A stretch of DNA of 64,000 nt from Micromonospora trifolii (GTDB taxonomy: Bacteria; Actinomycetota; Actinomycetes; Mycobacteriales; Micromonosporaceae), in NCBI RefSeq assembly GCF_022229005.1, contig NZ_JAKKFD010000034.1:211706-275705 (forward strand), read 5' to 3'. Numbering within the stretch: position 1 is the stretch's first letter; each line of letters begins with the position of its first letter. The translations under genes were made by a program, and so were the position numbers. Positions 1 to 8,521 of this stretch are shown one piece after another. The notes under the pieces were generated by a model that saw nothing but the letters and a program-made list of their open reading frames with translations, searched no databases and had not been told where the DNA came from.

Positions 1-1359
1 GGTGGTCTGGGGTGAGCCGACCGCCAGTCGCAGCGTGTAGCGGCCGGCGACCCGGGTGTGTGTGAGGTGCACCCGTCCGGTGGCGTTCGCCGAGGCCAGC
101 AGCGCCGCGTTGGTGTCGTCGTCGGCGCGAAGTCGGAAGCACACCAGTGAGAACGGGTGCGCCGCCGCCACCTCGAACCGGTCGTCGGTGCGGACCCGCT
201 CGGCGAACCGTTCGGCCAGCGCCACCCCGGAGCGGATGTGCGCCCGCAGCCCTTCGGCGCCGTACCAGCGCAGCACGAACCACAGCTTGAGGGACCGGAA
301 CCGCCGGCCCAGCGGCACCTGCCAGTCCCGGTAGTCGATCACCGCGCCGGATTCGGAGGCCGCGTTGCGGAGGAACTCCGGCAGAACGGTCAGCGCCTCG
401 ATCAGTTCGGCCCGGTCGGCCACCCAGAACGCGTCGCAGTCGAAGCCGGTGAGCAGCCACTTGTGCGGGTCGAAGCAGTAGGAGTCGGCGTACTCCAGGC
501 CGGCGTGCGTCCACCGCAGCTCGGGGCAGACGGCGGCGGCGCCCGCGTACGCGGCGTCCACGTGCAGCCAGATCCCGTACTCGGCGCAGATGGCCCCGAT
601 CTCCGGCAGCGGGTCGACGGCGGTGGTGGAGGTGGTGCCGACGGTCGCCACCACGATGGCCGGTACGTCACCGGCGGCCAGGTCGGCCTCGATGGCGGCG
701 CGCAGCGCGTCCGGCAGCATCGCCTGGGTGTCCGGGTCCACGTCGATCGACCGGATTCCGTCGCCGCCCAGCCCGGCGATCCGCACCGCCTTCTCGATGG
801 ACGAGTGCCCGTGGACGGAGGTGTAGGCGCGGTAGCGCCGGTCGATGCCGGTGTGCCGCCAGCGGCCGCCGCTGGCCCGGTGCAGTGCGGTCAGGGTGGC
901 CACCAGCGTCGCCGAGGACGCCGAGTCCTGGATGACCCCACCGCCGGCGCTGGTGGAGCGGAACCGCTGTGGCAGGTCCAGCAGGTGGGCCAGCCAGTCC
1001 ATCATGACCGTCTCCAGCTCGGTGCAGGCCGGGCTGGAGGCCCAGAGCATGCCCTGGACGCCGAGCCCGGAGCTGACCAGGTCGCCGAGCACGCTCGGGC
1101 CGGAGGTGTTGCCGGGGAAGTAGCCGAAGAAGCCCGGGTGCTGCCAGTGGGTCAGCCCCGGTACGACGATCGAGTCCAGGTCGGCGAGGATCGCCTCGAC
1201 CGGTTCGCCGCCGGTGGTGGGCGGTTCGGTGGGCAGGGCGGCGGCCACGGTGCCCGGGGGGTCGGCCGGGGCGACGGGTCGTTGTTCCACTGTCGCCCAG
1301 TAGTCGGCGATCCAGTCGACGACGGCGTGGCCGGCGCGACGGAATTCGGCGGGGTCCAT
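1..1359 (-). CDS. PLP-dependent amino-acid decarboxylase, group II (C-terminus beyond window)
   Basis: Pyridoxal-phosphate decarboxylase of the aromatic-L-amino-acid / diaminobutyrate decarboxylase family. The reading frame is open from the ATG at 1359 to the window edge, giving 453 residues, so only the last part of a usual 470-500 residue protein is missing. The cofactor lysine is K300 in the motif FDPHKWLL. Upstream of it, HVDAAYAG (about 266-273) supplies the Asp that contacts the pyridine nitrogen, and SVHGHSS (181-187) supplies the stacking His. The substrate (Trp, Tyr, Dopa or diaminobutyrate) cannot be told from sequence alone. The gene is divergent from the lyase at 1622 with about 260 bp between them. 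Confidence 0.9.
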   Translation of the reverse strand, partial: MDPAEFRRAGHAVVDWIADYWATVEQRPVAPADPPGTVAAALPTEPPTTGGEPVEAILADLDSIVVPGLTHWQHPGFFGYFPGNTSGPSVLGDLVSSGLGVQGMLWASSPACTELETVMMDWLAHLLDLPQRFRSTSAGGGVIQDSASSATLVATLTALHRASGGRWRHTGIDRRYRAYTSVHGHSSIEKAVRIAGLGGDGIRSIDVDPDTQAMLPDALRAAIEADLAAGDVPAIVVATVGTTSTTAVDPLPEIGAICAEYGIWLHVDAAYAGAAAVCPELRWTHAGLEYADSYCFDPHKWLLTGFDCDAFWVADRAELIEALTVLPEFLRNAASESGAVIDYRDWQVPLGRRFRSLKLWFVLRWYGAEGLRAHIRSGVALAERFAERVRTDDRFEVAAAHPFSLVCFRLRADDDTNAALLASANATGRVHLTHTRVAGRYTLRLAVGSPQTT

Positions 1360-1453
1360 GTGGTGAGCGCTCACCCGGACGAGTTGATCAGGCATCGATC
1401 ACGGAGGCAAGAGCGGGATCCGCAACCAAGCGATGATGGTCGATGTTGCGTGG

Positions 1454-1469
1454 TGGAAAGCGCTTGCCA
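1454..1469. promoter_or_regulatory. LacI-family-type operator upstream of the lyase gene
   Basis: TGGAAAGCGCTTGCCA is a 16-bp palindrome with one mismatched pair, centred on AAGCGCTT. Sites with a central CG in an A/G-rich palindrome are the usual targets of LacI/GalR sugar regulators in actinomycetes. It lies about 155 bp before the lyase start and 95 bp before the decarboxylase start. It fits substrate-inducible control of the lyase; the regulator itself is not in the window. Confidence 0.55.
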
Positions 1470-1621
1470 TACGATGCGCGGTGAGTCGGATCCGTGAGTT
1501 CCAGGGCGTTTCACCCGATCAGATCGCCGTCCGCCGCCGTCGCGGTGGGGTCGGTCCACTGTGCTTCCCGGGCAGGGCCGGTGGGTCGTAGCGATCATCA
1601 CCGGATCCCCGGAGGCAGTTC

Positions 1622-3856
1622 ATGCACCCGTCCAGACATCGGCTGACCCTGCTCGCCGCCATGACGGCGGCCACCGTCGTGGCCGGCACCCTCGGCACGG
1701 TCGTCGCCTCGGCCGCCGCCGTCGGCTGCCGGGTCGACTATCAGATCACCAACCAGTGGCAGGGCGGTTTCGGCGCCAACGTCACGGTCACCAACCTCGG
1801 CGACCCGGTCAACGGGTGGGCGCTCACCTGGTCGTACGCCGGGGGCCAGCAGGTCACCCAGGCGTGGAACGCCGTCGTCGCCCAGTCCGGCGCCCAGGTG
1901 ACCGCGCGAAACGTCGACCACAACATCGCCATCGCCACGAACGGCAGCGCCTCGTTCGGCTTCAACGGTTCGTGGACCGGCAGCAACCCGGTGCCGGGCA
2001 GCTTCGCGCTCAACGGCACCACCTGCACTGGCGCCCCACCCACCGACGAGCCGACCACCCCGCCACCCACCACTCCGCCACCCACCACTCCGCCTCCGAC
2101 GTCGGCCGGGGTGGTGCAGATGGAGGACCTGGACCGAGGGCTGATCAGCGTCCGCTCCGGCAGCGGCAACCTGGTGTCCTGGCGGCTGCTCGGCACCGAG
2201 ACCTCCGGGGTGGCGTTCAACCTCTACCGAGGATCCACAAGGGTCAACGCCAGCCCGATCACCGGCGCCGCCAACTACCTCGACAGCGGCGCGGCGGCCG
2301 GCTCGGCGTACACGGTGCGGGCCGTGGTGGGTGGCGCCGAGCAGGCGGCGTCGGCGCCGGCGTTGCAGTTCGGCGCGGGCTACCTGGACGTGCCGTTGCA
2401 GGTCCCGGCCGGGGGCACCACCCCCAGCGGCGAGAGCTACTCGTACAGCGCCAGCGACGCCTCCGTCGGTGACCTCAACGGCGACGGCAGCTACGAGATC
2501 GTGCTCAGGTGGGACCCGTCGAACGCCAAGGACAACTCCCAGTCCGGCTACACCGGCAACGTCTACGTCGACGCGTACACACTCACCGGCACCCGGTTGT
2601 GGCGGATCGACCTGGGCCGCAACATCCGGGCCGGGGCCCACTACACCCAGTTCCAGGTGTACGACTACGACGGCGACGGCCGCGCCGAGGTGGCCATGAA
2701 GACCGCCGACGGCACCCGCTCCGGCACCGGTCAGCTCATCGGTTCCTCGTCGGCGGACCACCGCAACTCCAGCGGTTACGTCTTGTCCGGCCCGGAGTAC
2801 CTGACCATGTTCAACGGGCAGACCGGCGCGATCGCCTCCACCGTCAACTACGACCCGCCGCGCGGCACCGTGTCGTCCTGGGGTGACTCGTACGGCAACC
2901 GGGTGGACCGGTTCCTCGCCGGCACCGCGTACCTGGACGGGCAGCGCCCCTCGCTGATCATGGCCCGGGGTTACTACACCCGCGCGGTGATCGCCGCCTG
3001 GGACTTCCGCAACGGCACGCTGACCAAGCGCTGGACGTTCGACTCGAACTCCTCCGGCAACGGCGCCGCCGCCGGTCAGGGCAACCACCAGCTCTCCGTG
3101 GCCGACGTCGACGCCGACGGTCGCCAGGAGATCGTGTACGGGGCCGCCACCATTGACGACAACGGCCGGCTGCTCCACTCGACGGGCAACGGCCACGGCG
3201 ACGCCATGCACGTGGGGGACCTGGACCCGGGCCGCGCCGGCCTGGAGGTGTTCAAGGTCGACGAGGACGCCAGCAAGCCCAGCTCGTACTTCGCCGACGC
3301 CCGTACCGGTCAGGTCCTCTGGTCCACGCCGGCGTCCGGCGACAACGGCCGGGGTGTCTCCGCGGACATCTGGGCGGGCAGCCCCGGCGCGGAGTCGTGG
3401 TCGTCAGCGGTCGCCGGACTGGCCAACACCAGGGGGCAGAACGTCGGCCGCAAGCCGTCCTCGGCCAACTTCCTCGCCTGGTGGGACGGCGACCCGGTGC
3501 GGGAACTGCTGGACGGGACGAAGATCGACAAGTACGGCACCGGCGGTGAGACCCGGCTGCTCGACGGCAGCGGGGTGGGATCCAACAACGGCACCAAGTC
3601 CACGCCGGCGCTCTCCGGCGACATCCTGGGCGACTGGCGCGAGGAGGTGATCTGGCGGACCACCGACAGCCGGGCGTTGCGCATCTACAGCACACCCACG
3701 CCGACCAGCACCCGGATCTACACCCTGATGCACGACCCGCAGTATCGGGTGGCGATCGCGTGGCAGAACACCGCCTACAACCAACCGCCGCACCCGGGGT
3801 TCTTCATCGGCAGTGGAATGGGCACCCCACCCACGCCGGACATCCACCTACGTTGA
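1622..3856 (+). CDS. Secreted rhamnogalacturonan lyase (PL11) with N-terminal CBM2
   Basis: A 744-residue exported pectin-degrading enzyme. Residues 1-33 form a Sec signal peptide ending in ASA. Residues 35-135 are a family 2 carbohydrate-binding module with paired Cys and WALTWSY/WTG aromatic motifs. Residues 136-162 are a Pro-Thr linker made of repeated TTPPP units. The rest is a polysaccharide lyase family 11 domain resembling YesW/YesX, with calcium-binding loops such as GDLNGDGSYE and DYDGDGRAE. It would cleave the rhamnose-galacturonate backbone of pectin by beta-elimination while the CBM2 anchors it to cellulose. ATG 1622 follows GGAGG. No transporter or sugar-catabolic partner is adjacent. 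Confidence 0.93.
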   Translation: MHPSRHRLTLLAAMTAATVVAGTLGTVVASAAAVGCRVDYQITNQWQGGFGANVTVTNLGDPVNGWALTWSYAGGQQVTQAWNAVVAQSGAQVTARNVDHNIAIATNGSASFGFNGSWTGSNPVPGSFALNGTTCTGAPPTDEPTTPPPTTPPPTTPPPTSAGVVQMEDLDRGLISVRSGSGNLVSWRLLGTETSGVAFNLYRGSTRVNASPITGAANYLDSGAAAGSAYTVRAVVGGAEQAASAPALQFGAGYLDVPLQVPAGGTTPSGESYSYSASDASVGDLNGDGSYEIVLRWDPSNAKDNSQSGYTGNVYVDAYTLTGTRLWRIDLGRNIRAGAHYTQFQVYDYDGDGRAEVAMKTADGTRSGTGQLIGSSSADHRNSSGYVLSGPEYLTMFNGQTGAIASTVNYDPPRGTVSSWGDSYGNRVDRFLAGTAYLDGQRPSLIMARGYYTRAVIAAWDFRNGTLTKRWTFDSNSSGNGAAAGQGNHQLSVADVDADGRQEIVYGAATIDDNGRLLHSTGNGHGDAMHVGDLDPGRAGLEVFKVDEDASKPSSYFADARTGQVLWSTPASGDNGRGVSADIWAGSPGAESWSSAVAGLANTRGQNVGRKPSSANFLAWWDGDPVRELLDGTKIDKYGTGGETRLLDGSGVGSNNGTKSTPALSGDILGDWREEVIWRTTDSRALRIYSTPTPTSTRIYTLMHDPQYRVAIAWQNTAYNQPPHPGFFIGSGMGTPPTPDIHLR

Positions 3857-3899
3857 TGCAAACCCTGGCGGTCCCGAGCGGGGTCGCCTAGGGTGGCAG

Positions 3900-3944
3900 G
3901 CACCGGGCCGCAGCCGCGGAATCCGCTCAGCTCCGGCCCGGTGC
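3900..3944. terminator. Stem-loop at the end of the lyase gene
   Basis: GCACCGGGCC (3900-3909) pairs perfectly with GGCCCGGTGC (3935-3944), and a smaller GCGGA/TCCGC hairpin lies inside. It sits between two convergent genes and probably stops the lyase transcript. There is no U-tract, as is usual for actinomycetes. Confidence 0.5.
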
Positions 3945-3954
3945 GCCACACCGC

Positions 3955-3986
3955 GGCATTCCCAACCCGTCCCGACCGGGAATGCC
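3955..3986. terminator. Second stem-loop between convergent genes
   Basis: GGCATTCCC (3955-3963) pairs with GGGAATGCC (3978-3986) around a 14-nt loop, and one further C-G pair extends it outward. It lies just past the 3' end of the leftward monooxygenase gene, so it may terminate that transcript. Confidence 0.4.
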
Positions 3987-4056
3987 GTACCACCACCGGC
4001 ACCAACATTAGGCACCGTCCGGGTCGGCAGGGTGACGCTGACGTGAAGATCGTGTT

Positions 4057-5127
4057 TCACGCGCTCCGGCGCAGACCGCCCACCACCTGCTCGGCGATCA
4101 ATTCGTACGACCGCACCCGGTCCTGCACGTCGTACACCAGCGTGGTCAGCATCAGCTCGTCCGCGCCGGTGCGCTCCAGCAGCTCGCTCAGCTGTCGACG
4201 CACCGTCTCCGGCGAGCCCATCGCCTGACCGTCACGGCGCGCCACGACGAACTCCCGCTCGATCTCCGAGTACGGGTACGCCGCCGCCTCGTCCGGCGTC
4301 GACAGTGGCTCCGGCCGCCCGGAGCGCAACTTCAAAAACGACAGCGCGCTCGGCCCGGCCAACCATTCGGCCCGCTCGTCGGTCTCCGCGCACACCGCGT
4401 TGACCGCCACCATCGCGTACGGCTTGTCCAGCCACTGCGACGGCCGGAAGTTCTGCCGGTAAAGGGCCAACGCCGGCAGGGTGTTCTGCGAGCTGAAGTG
4501 GTGCGCGAAGGAGAACGGCAGACCGAGCAGACCGGCGAGCTGAGCGCTGAAACCGCTGGAGCCCAACAGCCACACGGCCGGCTGCTCACCGCGGCCCGGC
4601 GTGGCGATGATCTGCCCCGGCTTCTCCCCGCTGAAGTAGTTCATCAGGTCCGTCAGCTCGCGCGGGAAACCCTCCGCCGACAGGCCCTCCATGGTGCGCC
4701 GCAACGCCAGCGCGGTCACCTGGTCGGTGCCCGGCGCCCGCCCGATGCCCAGGTCGATCCGACCGGGGTGCAGCGCCTCCAGGGTGCCGAACTGCTCCGC
4801 CACCACCAGCGGCGCGTGGTTGGGCAGCATCACCCCGCCCGACCCCAGCCGGATCGTCGAGGTGTTCGCCGCCAGGTGCGCCAGCAGCACCGCGGGGGCG
4901 GAACTGGCGATCGCCGGCATGTTGTGGTGCTCGGCCACCCAGAACCGGTGGTAGCCCAACTCCTCGGTGCGGCGGGCCAACTCGGTGGTGGCCTGCAACG
5001 CCTGGCCAGCGGTGGTGCCCTTGGCGACCGGGGCAAGATCAAGAACAGACAACGGTACGGTGATCACACGGTCAGCCAACCCGTCACCGGCCGGCTTTGT
5101 TCCGGCATACGGGTTTTCGTCGGCCAC
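4057..5127 (-). CDS. LLM-class flavin-dependent oxidoreductase (luciferase-like monooxygenase)
   Basis: A 356-residue bacterial-luciferase-like (beta/alpha)8 protein of the MsnO8 type, expected to use reduced FMN or F420. Visible family motifs are RFWVAEHHNMP near the N-terminus, RLGSGGVMLPNHAPLVVAEQ, and GRIDLGIGRAPGTD. It starts at GTG 5127, 12 nt after the end of the Lrp-type regulator gene, so the two are probably co-transcribed. The substrate is unknown. A link to sulfur compounds is only a guess from the neighbouring Cys/Met-type PLP enzyme. Confidence 0.88.
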   Translation of the reverse strand: MADENPYAGTKPAGDGLADRVITVPLSVLDLAPVAKGTTAGQALQATTELARRTEELGYHRFWVAEHHNMPAIASSAPAVLLAHLAANTSTIRLGSGGVMLPNHAPLVVAEQFGTLEALHPGRIDLGIGRAPGTDQVTALALRRTMEGLSAEGFPRELTDLMNYFSGEKPGQIIATPGRGEQPAVWLLGSSGFSAQLAGLLGLPFSFAHHFSSQNTLPALALYRQNFRPSQWLDKPYAMVAVNAVCAETDERAEWLAGPSALSFLKLRSGRPEPLSTPDEAAAYPYSEIEREFVVARRDGQAMGSPETVRRQLSELLERTGADELMLTTLVYDVQDRVRSYELIAEQVVGGLRRSA

Positions 5128-5139
5128 CTCACCCGCCGC

Positions 5140-5619
5140 TCAGCCCATCCCGCGCGCCTGCTCGAAGATCAGACTGGTCTGCGTGTGCTGCACCACCGGG
5201 TCCACCGCCAGGTGGTCCAGCACGAAGTCCCGCAACGCGTCGCCCGACGCCGCCCGCACATGCAGCACGTAGTCCTCCGCGCCGGCCACGTGGAACACCG
5301 ACACCACCCCCGGCAGCCGCACCGACCGGGCCCGGAACGCGTCCACCGCCGCCCGCTCGTGCGCCGTCAACCGCACCGACACCAACGCCTGCAACGGCAG
5401 ACCGAGCGCCGCCGGATCAACCTCGGCGTGGAAACCACGGATCGCACCGCGCTCGCGCAGCGCCCGGGTACGCGTCAGACACGTCGACGGCGCCACGCCC
5501 ACCCGCTCGGCGAGGGCGTTGTTCGGCAGTCGACCGTCCGCCGCCAACTCGGTCAGGATCGCGCGATCCACCTCATCCAGGGCCGGATACGGCCGCACAT
5601 CATTCGGCTCAGAGGGCAT
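5140..5619 (-). CDS. Lrp/AsnC family transcriptional regulator
   Basis: A 159-residue feast/famine regulator. The N-terminal helix-turn-helix is LDEVDRAILTELAADGRLPNN followed by LAERVGVAPSTCLTRTRALRERGAI, and the C-terminal RAM ligand-binding domain follows (VSVRLTAHER to the end). ATG 5619 is preferred because GAGG lies just upstream and the length matches the family. It is divergent from the PLP enzyme at 5721, the common arrangement when an Lrp protein controls an amino-acid catabolic or sulfur enzyme. It probably also represses itself and the downstream monooxygenase gene. Confidence 0.92.
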   Translation of the reverse strand: MPSEPNDVRPYPALDEVDRAILTELAADGRLPNNALAERVGVAPSTCLTRTRALRERGAIRGFHAEVDPAALGLPLQALVSVRLTAHERAAVDAFRARSVRLPGVVSVFHVAGAEDYVLHVRAASGDALRDFVLDHLAVDPVVQHTQTSLIFEQARGMG

Positions 5620-5663
5620 TCCGCCATCCTCACCCGAACCCAACACCGAAACCAACCCAGATC

Positions 5664-5677
5664 GCAGAATGATCTGC
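5664..5677. promoter_or_regulatory. Candidate Lrp operator in the divergent promoter
   Basis: GCAGA-ATGA-TCTGC is a perfect inverted repeat midway between the regulator (start 5619) and the PLP enzyme (start 5721). Lrp/AsnC proteins bind short palindromes of this size with an AT-rich centre, so it may control both genes. Confidence 0.45.
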
Positions 5678-5720
5678 CGAACTGTTGCCCAACAGCCGCC
5701 AAATGTTCGACGCTTCAGCC

Positions 5721-6881
5721 ATGACAACGATGGACACCCGGGCCGTACACGCCGGCCGCGACGACCTCCGCACCCTCGGCGTGCACGTACCACCCATCGA
5801 CCTGTCGACCACCAACCCACTGCCCTCCGTCGACGACGGCGGCGCCGCGTACGAACAGCTCGCCACCGGCGGCACCCTCCCCCCGCAAGGCGGCGCCGTC
5901 TACCAACGGCTCTGGAACCCCACCGTCGCCCGCTTCGAAACCGCCCTCGCCGAACTGGAAGGCACCGCCCAGGCCGTCGCCTTCGCCAGCGGAATGGCCG
6001 CCCTCACCGCCACGCTGCTCGCCGCCGCCCGCGACGACCGCCGACACGTCGTCGCCGTCCGACCCCTCTACGGCGGCACCGACCACATCCTCGCCACCGG
6101 CCTGCTCGGCACCACAGTCACCTGGACACGTCCCGACGAGGTCGCCGCCGCCATCCGCCCCGACACCGCACTGGTCATCGTCGAGACACCCGCCAACCCC
6201 AGCCTCGATTTGGTCGACATCGCCGCCCTCGCCGCCGCGGCCGGCGACATCCCACTCCTTGTCGACAACACCGTCGCCACCCCCGTCCTGCAACAACCCG
6301 CCCGCCACGGCGCCACCCTCGTCCTGCACAGCGCCACCAAGAGCATCGGCGGACACGGCGACGTCCTCGCCGGCGTCGTCGCCTGCGACGACACCTGGGC
6401 CGTACGCCTACGCCAGGTCCGCGCGGTCACCGGCGCGATCCTGCACCCCCTCGGCGGCTACCTGCTGCACCGCGGCCTGCAAACCCTGCCGCTGCGGGTC
6501 CGCGCCCAACAGGCCACCGCCGAGAAACTCGCCGGCTGGCTCGCCGACCACCCCGCCGTACACCGGGTGCACCACCCCTCGGTGGACGACCCGGCGGCAC
6601 TGGTCGGGCGGCAGATGTCCGGACCCGGCAGCCTGCTCGCCTTCGAGGTACGCGGCGGCGCACCCGCCGCGGCCGCCGTCGCCAGCGCCTGCCGCCTCAT
6701 CACCCACGCGGTGTCCCTCGGCGGCGTGGACACCCTCATCCAGCACCCCGCCTCACTCACCCACCGACCGGTCGAAGGCGACGCCAAACCCGCCGCCGCC
6801 CTGCTGCGCCTCTCCGTCGGCCTCGAAGACCCCGAAGACCTGCGCGCCGACCTCGCCCACGCCCTCGACACGATCGCCTGA
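5721..6881 (+). CDS. Trans-sulfuration-type PLP enzyme (cystathionine gamma-synthase/lyase family)
   Basis: A 386-residue Cys/Met-metabolism fold type I enzyme. The Schiff-base lysine is K207 in HSATKSIGGHGD. YQRLWNPT (61-68) is the phosphate-binding Tyr/Arg motif contributed by the neighbouring subunit. In PLYGGT (115-120) the position that is Cys in methionine gamma-lyases is Gly, so cystathionine gamma-synthase or gamma-lyase chemistry is likelier than methionine lysis. The start is not certain: ATG 5721 has a weak RBS, ATG 5730 and ATG 5703 are alternatives. It is divergent from an Lrp-type regulator that probably controls it. Confidence 0.88.
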   Translation: MTTMDTRAVHAGRDDLRTLGVHVPPIDLSTTNPLPSVDDGGAAYEQLATGGTLPPQGGAVYQRLWNPTVARFETALAELEGTAQAVAFASGMAALTATLLAAARDDRRHVVAVRPLYGGTDHILATGLLGTTVTWTRPDEVAAAIRPDTALVIVETPANPSLDLVDIAALAAAAGDIPLLVDNTVATPVLQQPARHGATLVLHSATKSIGGHGDVLAGVVACDDTWAVRLRQVRAVTGAILHPLGGYLLHRGLQTLPLRVRAQQATAEKLAGWLADHPAVHRVHHPSVDDPAALVGRQMSGPGSLLAFEVRGGAPAAAAVASACRLITHAVSLGGVDTLIQHPASLTHRPVEGDAKPAAALLRLSVGLEDPEDLRADLAHALDTIA

Positions 6882-6884
6882 CCC

Positions 6885-7535
6885 TCAGCGCAGCTCGCTG
6901 TTGCCCAACACCCGCACAGGCGAACCCTGCCGAGCCACCCGCAGCATCGCCCGACCGATCCCGTCGGTCGTGGTGACCTGGTTCGGCAGCAACCGACGCA
7001 GCAGCGGAAACAGCGGACGGGTGACCGCGTACCCGAACCGGTACCACCGCGTCTTCGACACCGCCCCGTACGTCGGCTGGATGAACCCCGGCCGCGCCGC
7101 GTAACCGTTGGGCAGCAGATCCATGATCGCGTTCTCGGCACGCCCCTTGACCCGCGCCCACATCACCCGACCCCGACCCGACGAATCGGTCCCCTGACCC
7201 GAGACGTAGACGAACGTGACCTGCGGGCTCACCTCCGCGAACAACCGCGCGGCCGCCATCGGGTAGTCGAAGCTGACCCGCGTGTACGCCGCCTCGTCCA
7301 GGCCCAACGAGGACACCCCCAGGCAGTAGAAACACGCGTCGACACCTGTCAACTCGGCCCGCACCGCGTCCAGCTCGCCCACGTCCGCGACCGTCAGCTC
7401 CCGCAGCTTCGGATCCTGCGCACCGGTCGGCCGCCGACCGACAGTCAGCACCTCCCGCACGTCATCGGCGAGCAGGCACTCGCGCAACACGCCCTGACCG
7501 ACCATCCCGGTCGCACCGAAGACAACCACCCGCAT
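6885..7535 (-). CDS. NAD(P)H-binding epimerase/oxidoreductase family protein
   Basis: A 216-residue atypical short-chain dehydrogenase. The nucleotide-binding motif is VVFGATGMVGQGV (residues 4-16). No canonical YxxxK is evident; FVYVSGQGTDSS and the WARVKGRAE helix occupy that region, as in YwnB/HTATIP2-like proteins. The product cannot be named. ATG 7535 follows a GGGGTGGG purine run. Its 3' end is 3 nt from the convergent PLP enzyme, and its 5' end is divergent from the alpha/beta hydrolase. Confidence 0.85.
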   Translation of the reverse strand: MRVVVFGATGMVGQGVLRECLLADDVREVLTVGRRPTGAQDPKLRELTVADVGELDAVRAELTGVDACFYCLGVSSLGLDEAAYTRVSFDYPMAAARLFAEVSPQVTFVYVSGQGTDSSGRGRVMWARVKGRAENAIMDLLPNGYAARPGFIQPTYGAVSKTRWYRFGYAVTRPLFPLLRRLLPNQVTTTDGIGRAMLRVARQGSPVRVLGNSELR

Positions 7536-7661
7536 ATCAGACCCACCCCTGTCGTCAACCTCGCCACTCGCGTCCTCGCAGGCTCCCACGACGGCATGAC
7601 CGCCGACGGCTGGGGAAAGCCCCGCCGACCGACACCACCAAGCCGGCAGGGGAGGACGAAC

Positions 7662-8513
7662 ATGCCGTTCATCACCGTTGGCACCGAGAACGACACCGCC
7701 ATCGACATCTACTACGAGGACCACGGCTCCGGCCAGCCGGTCGTGCTCATCCACGGCTTCCCGTTCAACGGCGCCACCATGGAGAAGCTGGCCAACCCAC
7801 TGCTGAACGCCGGCTACCGGGTGATCACCTACGATCGCCGGGGATTCGGCGCCTCCAGCCAAGCCGACACCGGGTACGACTACGACACCTTGTCCGCCGA
7901 CCTCGACACCCTGATGACGGAGTTGGACCTGCGCGACACCATCCTCGCCGGTCACTCCATGGGCACCGGTGAGGTGACCCGCTACCTCAGCAGGTATGGC
8001 TCCGAGCGGGTCAGCCGAGGCGTGCTGCTCAGCCCACTGGCACCGTTCCTGCGCAAGACCTCGGACAACCCCGAGGGGGTCGACGGAAGCGTCTTCGACG
8101 GCTTCAAGCAGGCCATCGCGGCAGACCGCTTCGCCTACCTCACCGCCTTCTGCACCAGCTTCTTCAACTACGACCAGACCAAGGGCAAGCAGGTCAGCGA
8201 GGAAGCCTTCCAGGCGCACTGGGCCATCGGGCGGCTCGCCTCCGCCAATGCCACGTACCAGTGCATCGACGCCATCTCCACCGACTTCCGAGCCGACGTG
8301 CCCCGCATCGACGTGCCGATCCTCATCGTCCAGGGCGACCAGGACGCGGTGCTGCCCTACCCGGTCACCGGCCAGCGGCTCGCCCCGATGCTGCCCAACG
8401 GCAAGCTCGTCACCCTCAAGGGCGCCCCGCACGGCATCCCGTGGACGCACGCCGACGAGGTCAACAAGGCGATCATGGACTTCATCGGCGCGCCAGCCAT
8501 GGCCCGCGCCTGA
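7662..8513 (+). CDS. Alpha/beta hydrolase (non-heme chloroperoxidase/esterase-like)
   Basis: A 283-residue alpha/beta-hydrolase. HGFPFNG (31-37) forms the oxyanion hole, GHSMGTGE contains the nucleophile S99, QGDQDAVLP supplies the acid, and GAPHGIPWTH near the C-terminus supplies the catalytic His. The overall sequence is closest in style to cofactor-free haloperoxidases/arylesterases of actinomycetes. ATG 7662 is chosen for the strong AGGGGAGGA upstream. The physiological substrate is unknown. Confidence 0.9.
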   Translation: MPFITVGTENDTAIDIYYEDHGSGQPVVLIHGFPFNGATMEKLANPLLNAGYRVITYDRRGFGASSQADTGYDYDTLSADLDTLMTELDLRDTILAGHSMGTGEVTRYLSRYGSERVSRGVLLSPLAPFLRKTSDNPEGVDGSVFDGFKQAIAADRFAYLTAFCTSFFNYDQTKGKQVSEEAFQAHWAIGRLASANATYQCIDAISTDFRADVPRIDVPILIVQGDQDAVLPYPVTGQRLAPMLPNGKLVTLKGAPHGIPWTHADEVNKAIMDFIGAPAMARA

Positions 8514-8521
8514 GCGCCAGC

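Noticed and set aside
1598..3211. Long open frames antisense to the lyase and to most other genes (for example 16706-19492 opposite polA, 57254-60091 opposite uvrA)
   Set aside because: They are shadows of strongly biased GC-rich coding sequence: low-complexity Arg/Gly/Ala/Val composition, no family motifs and no RBS.
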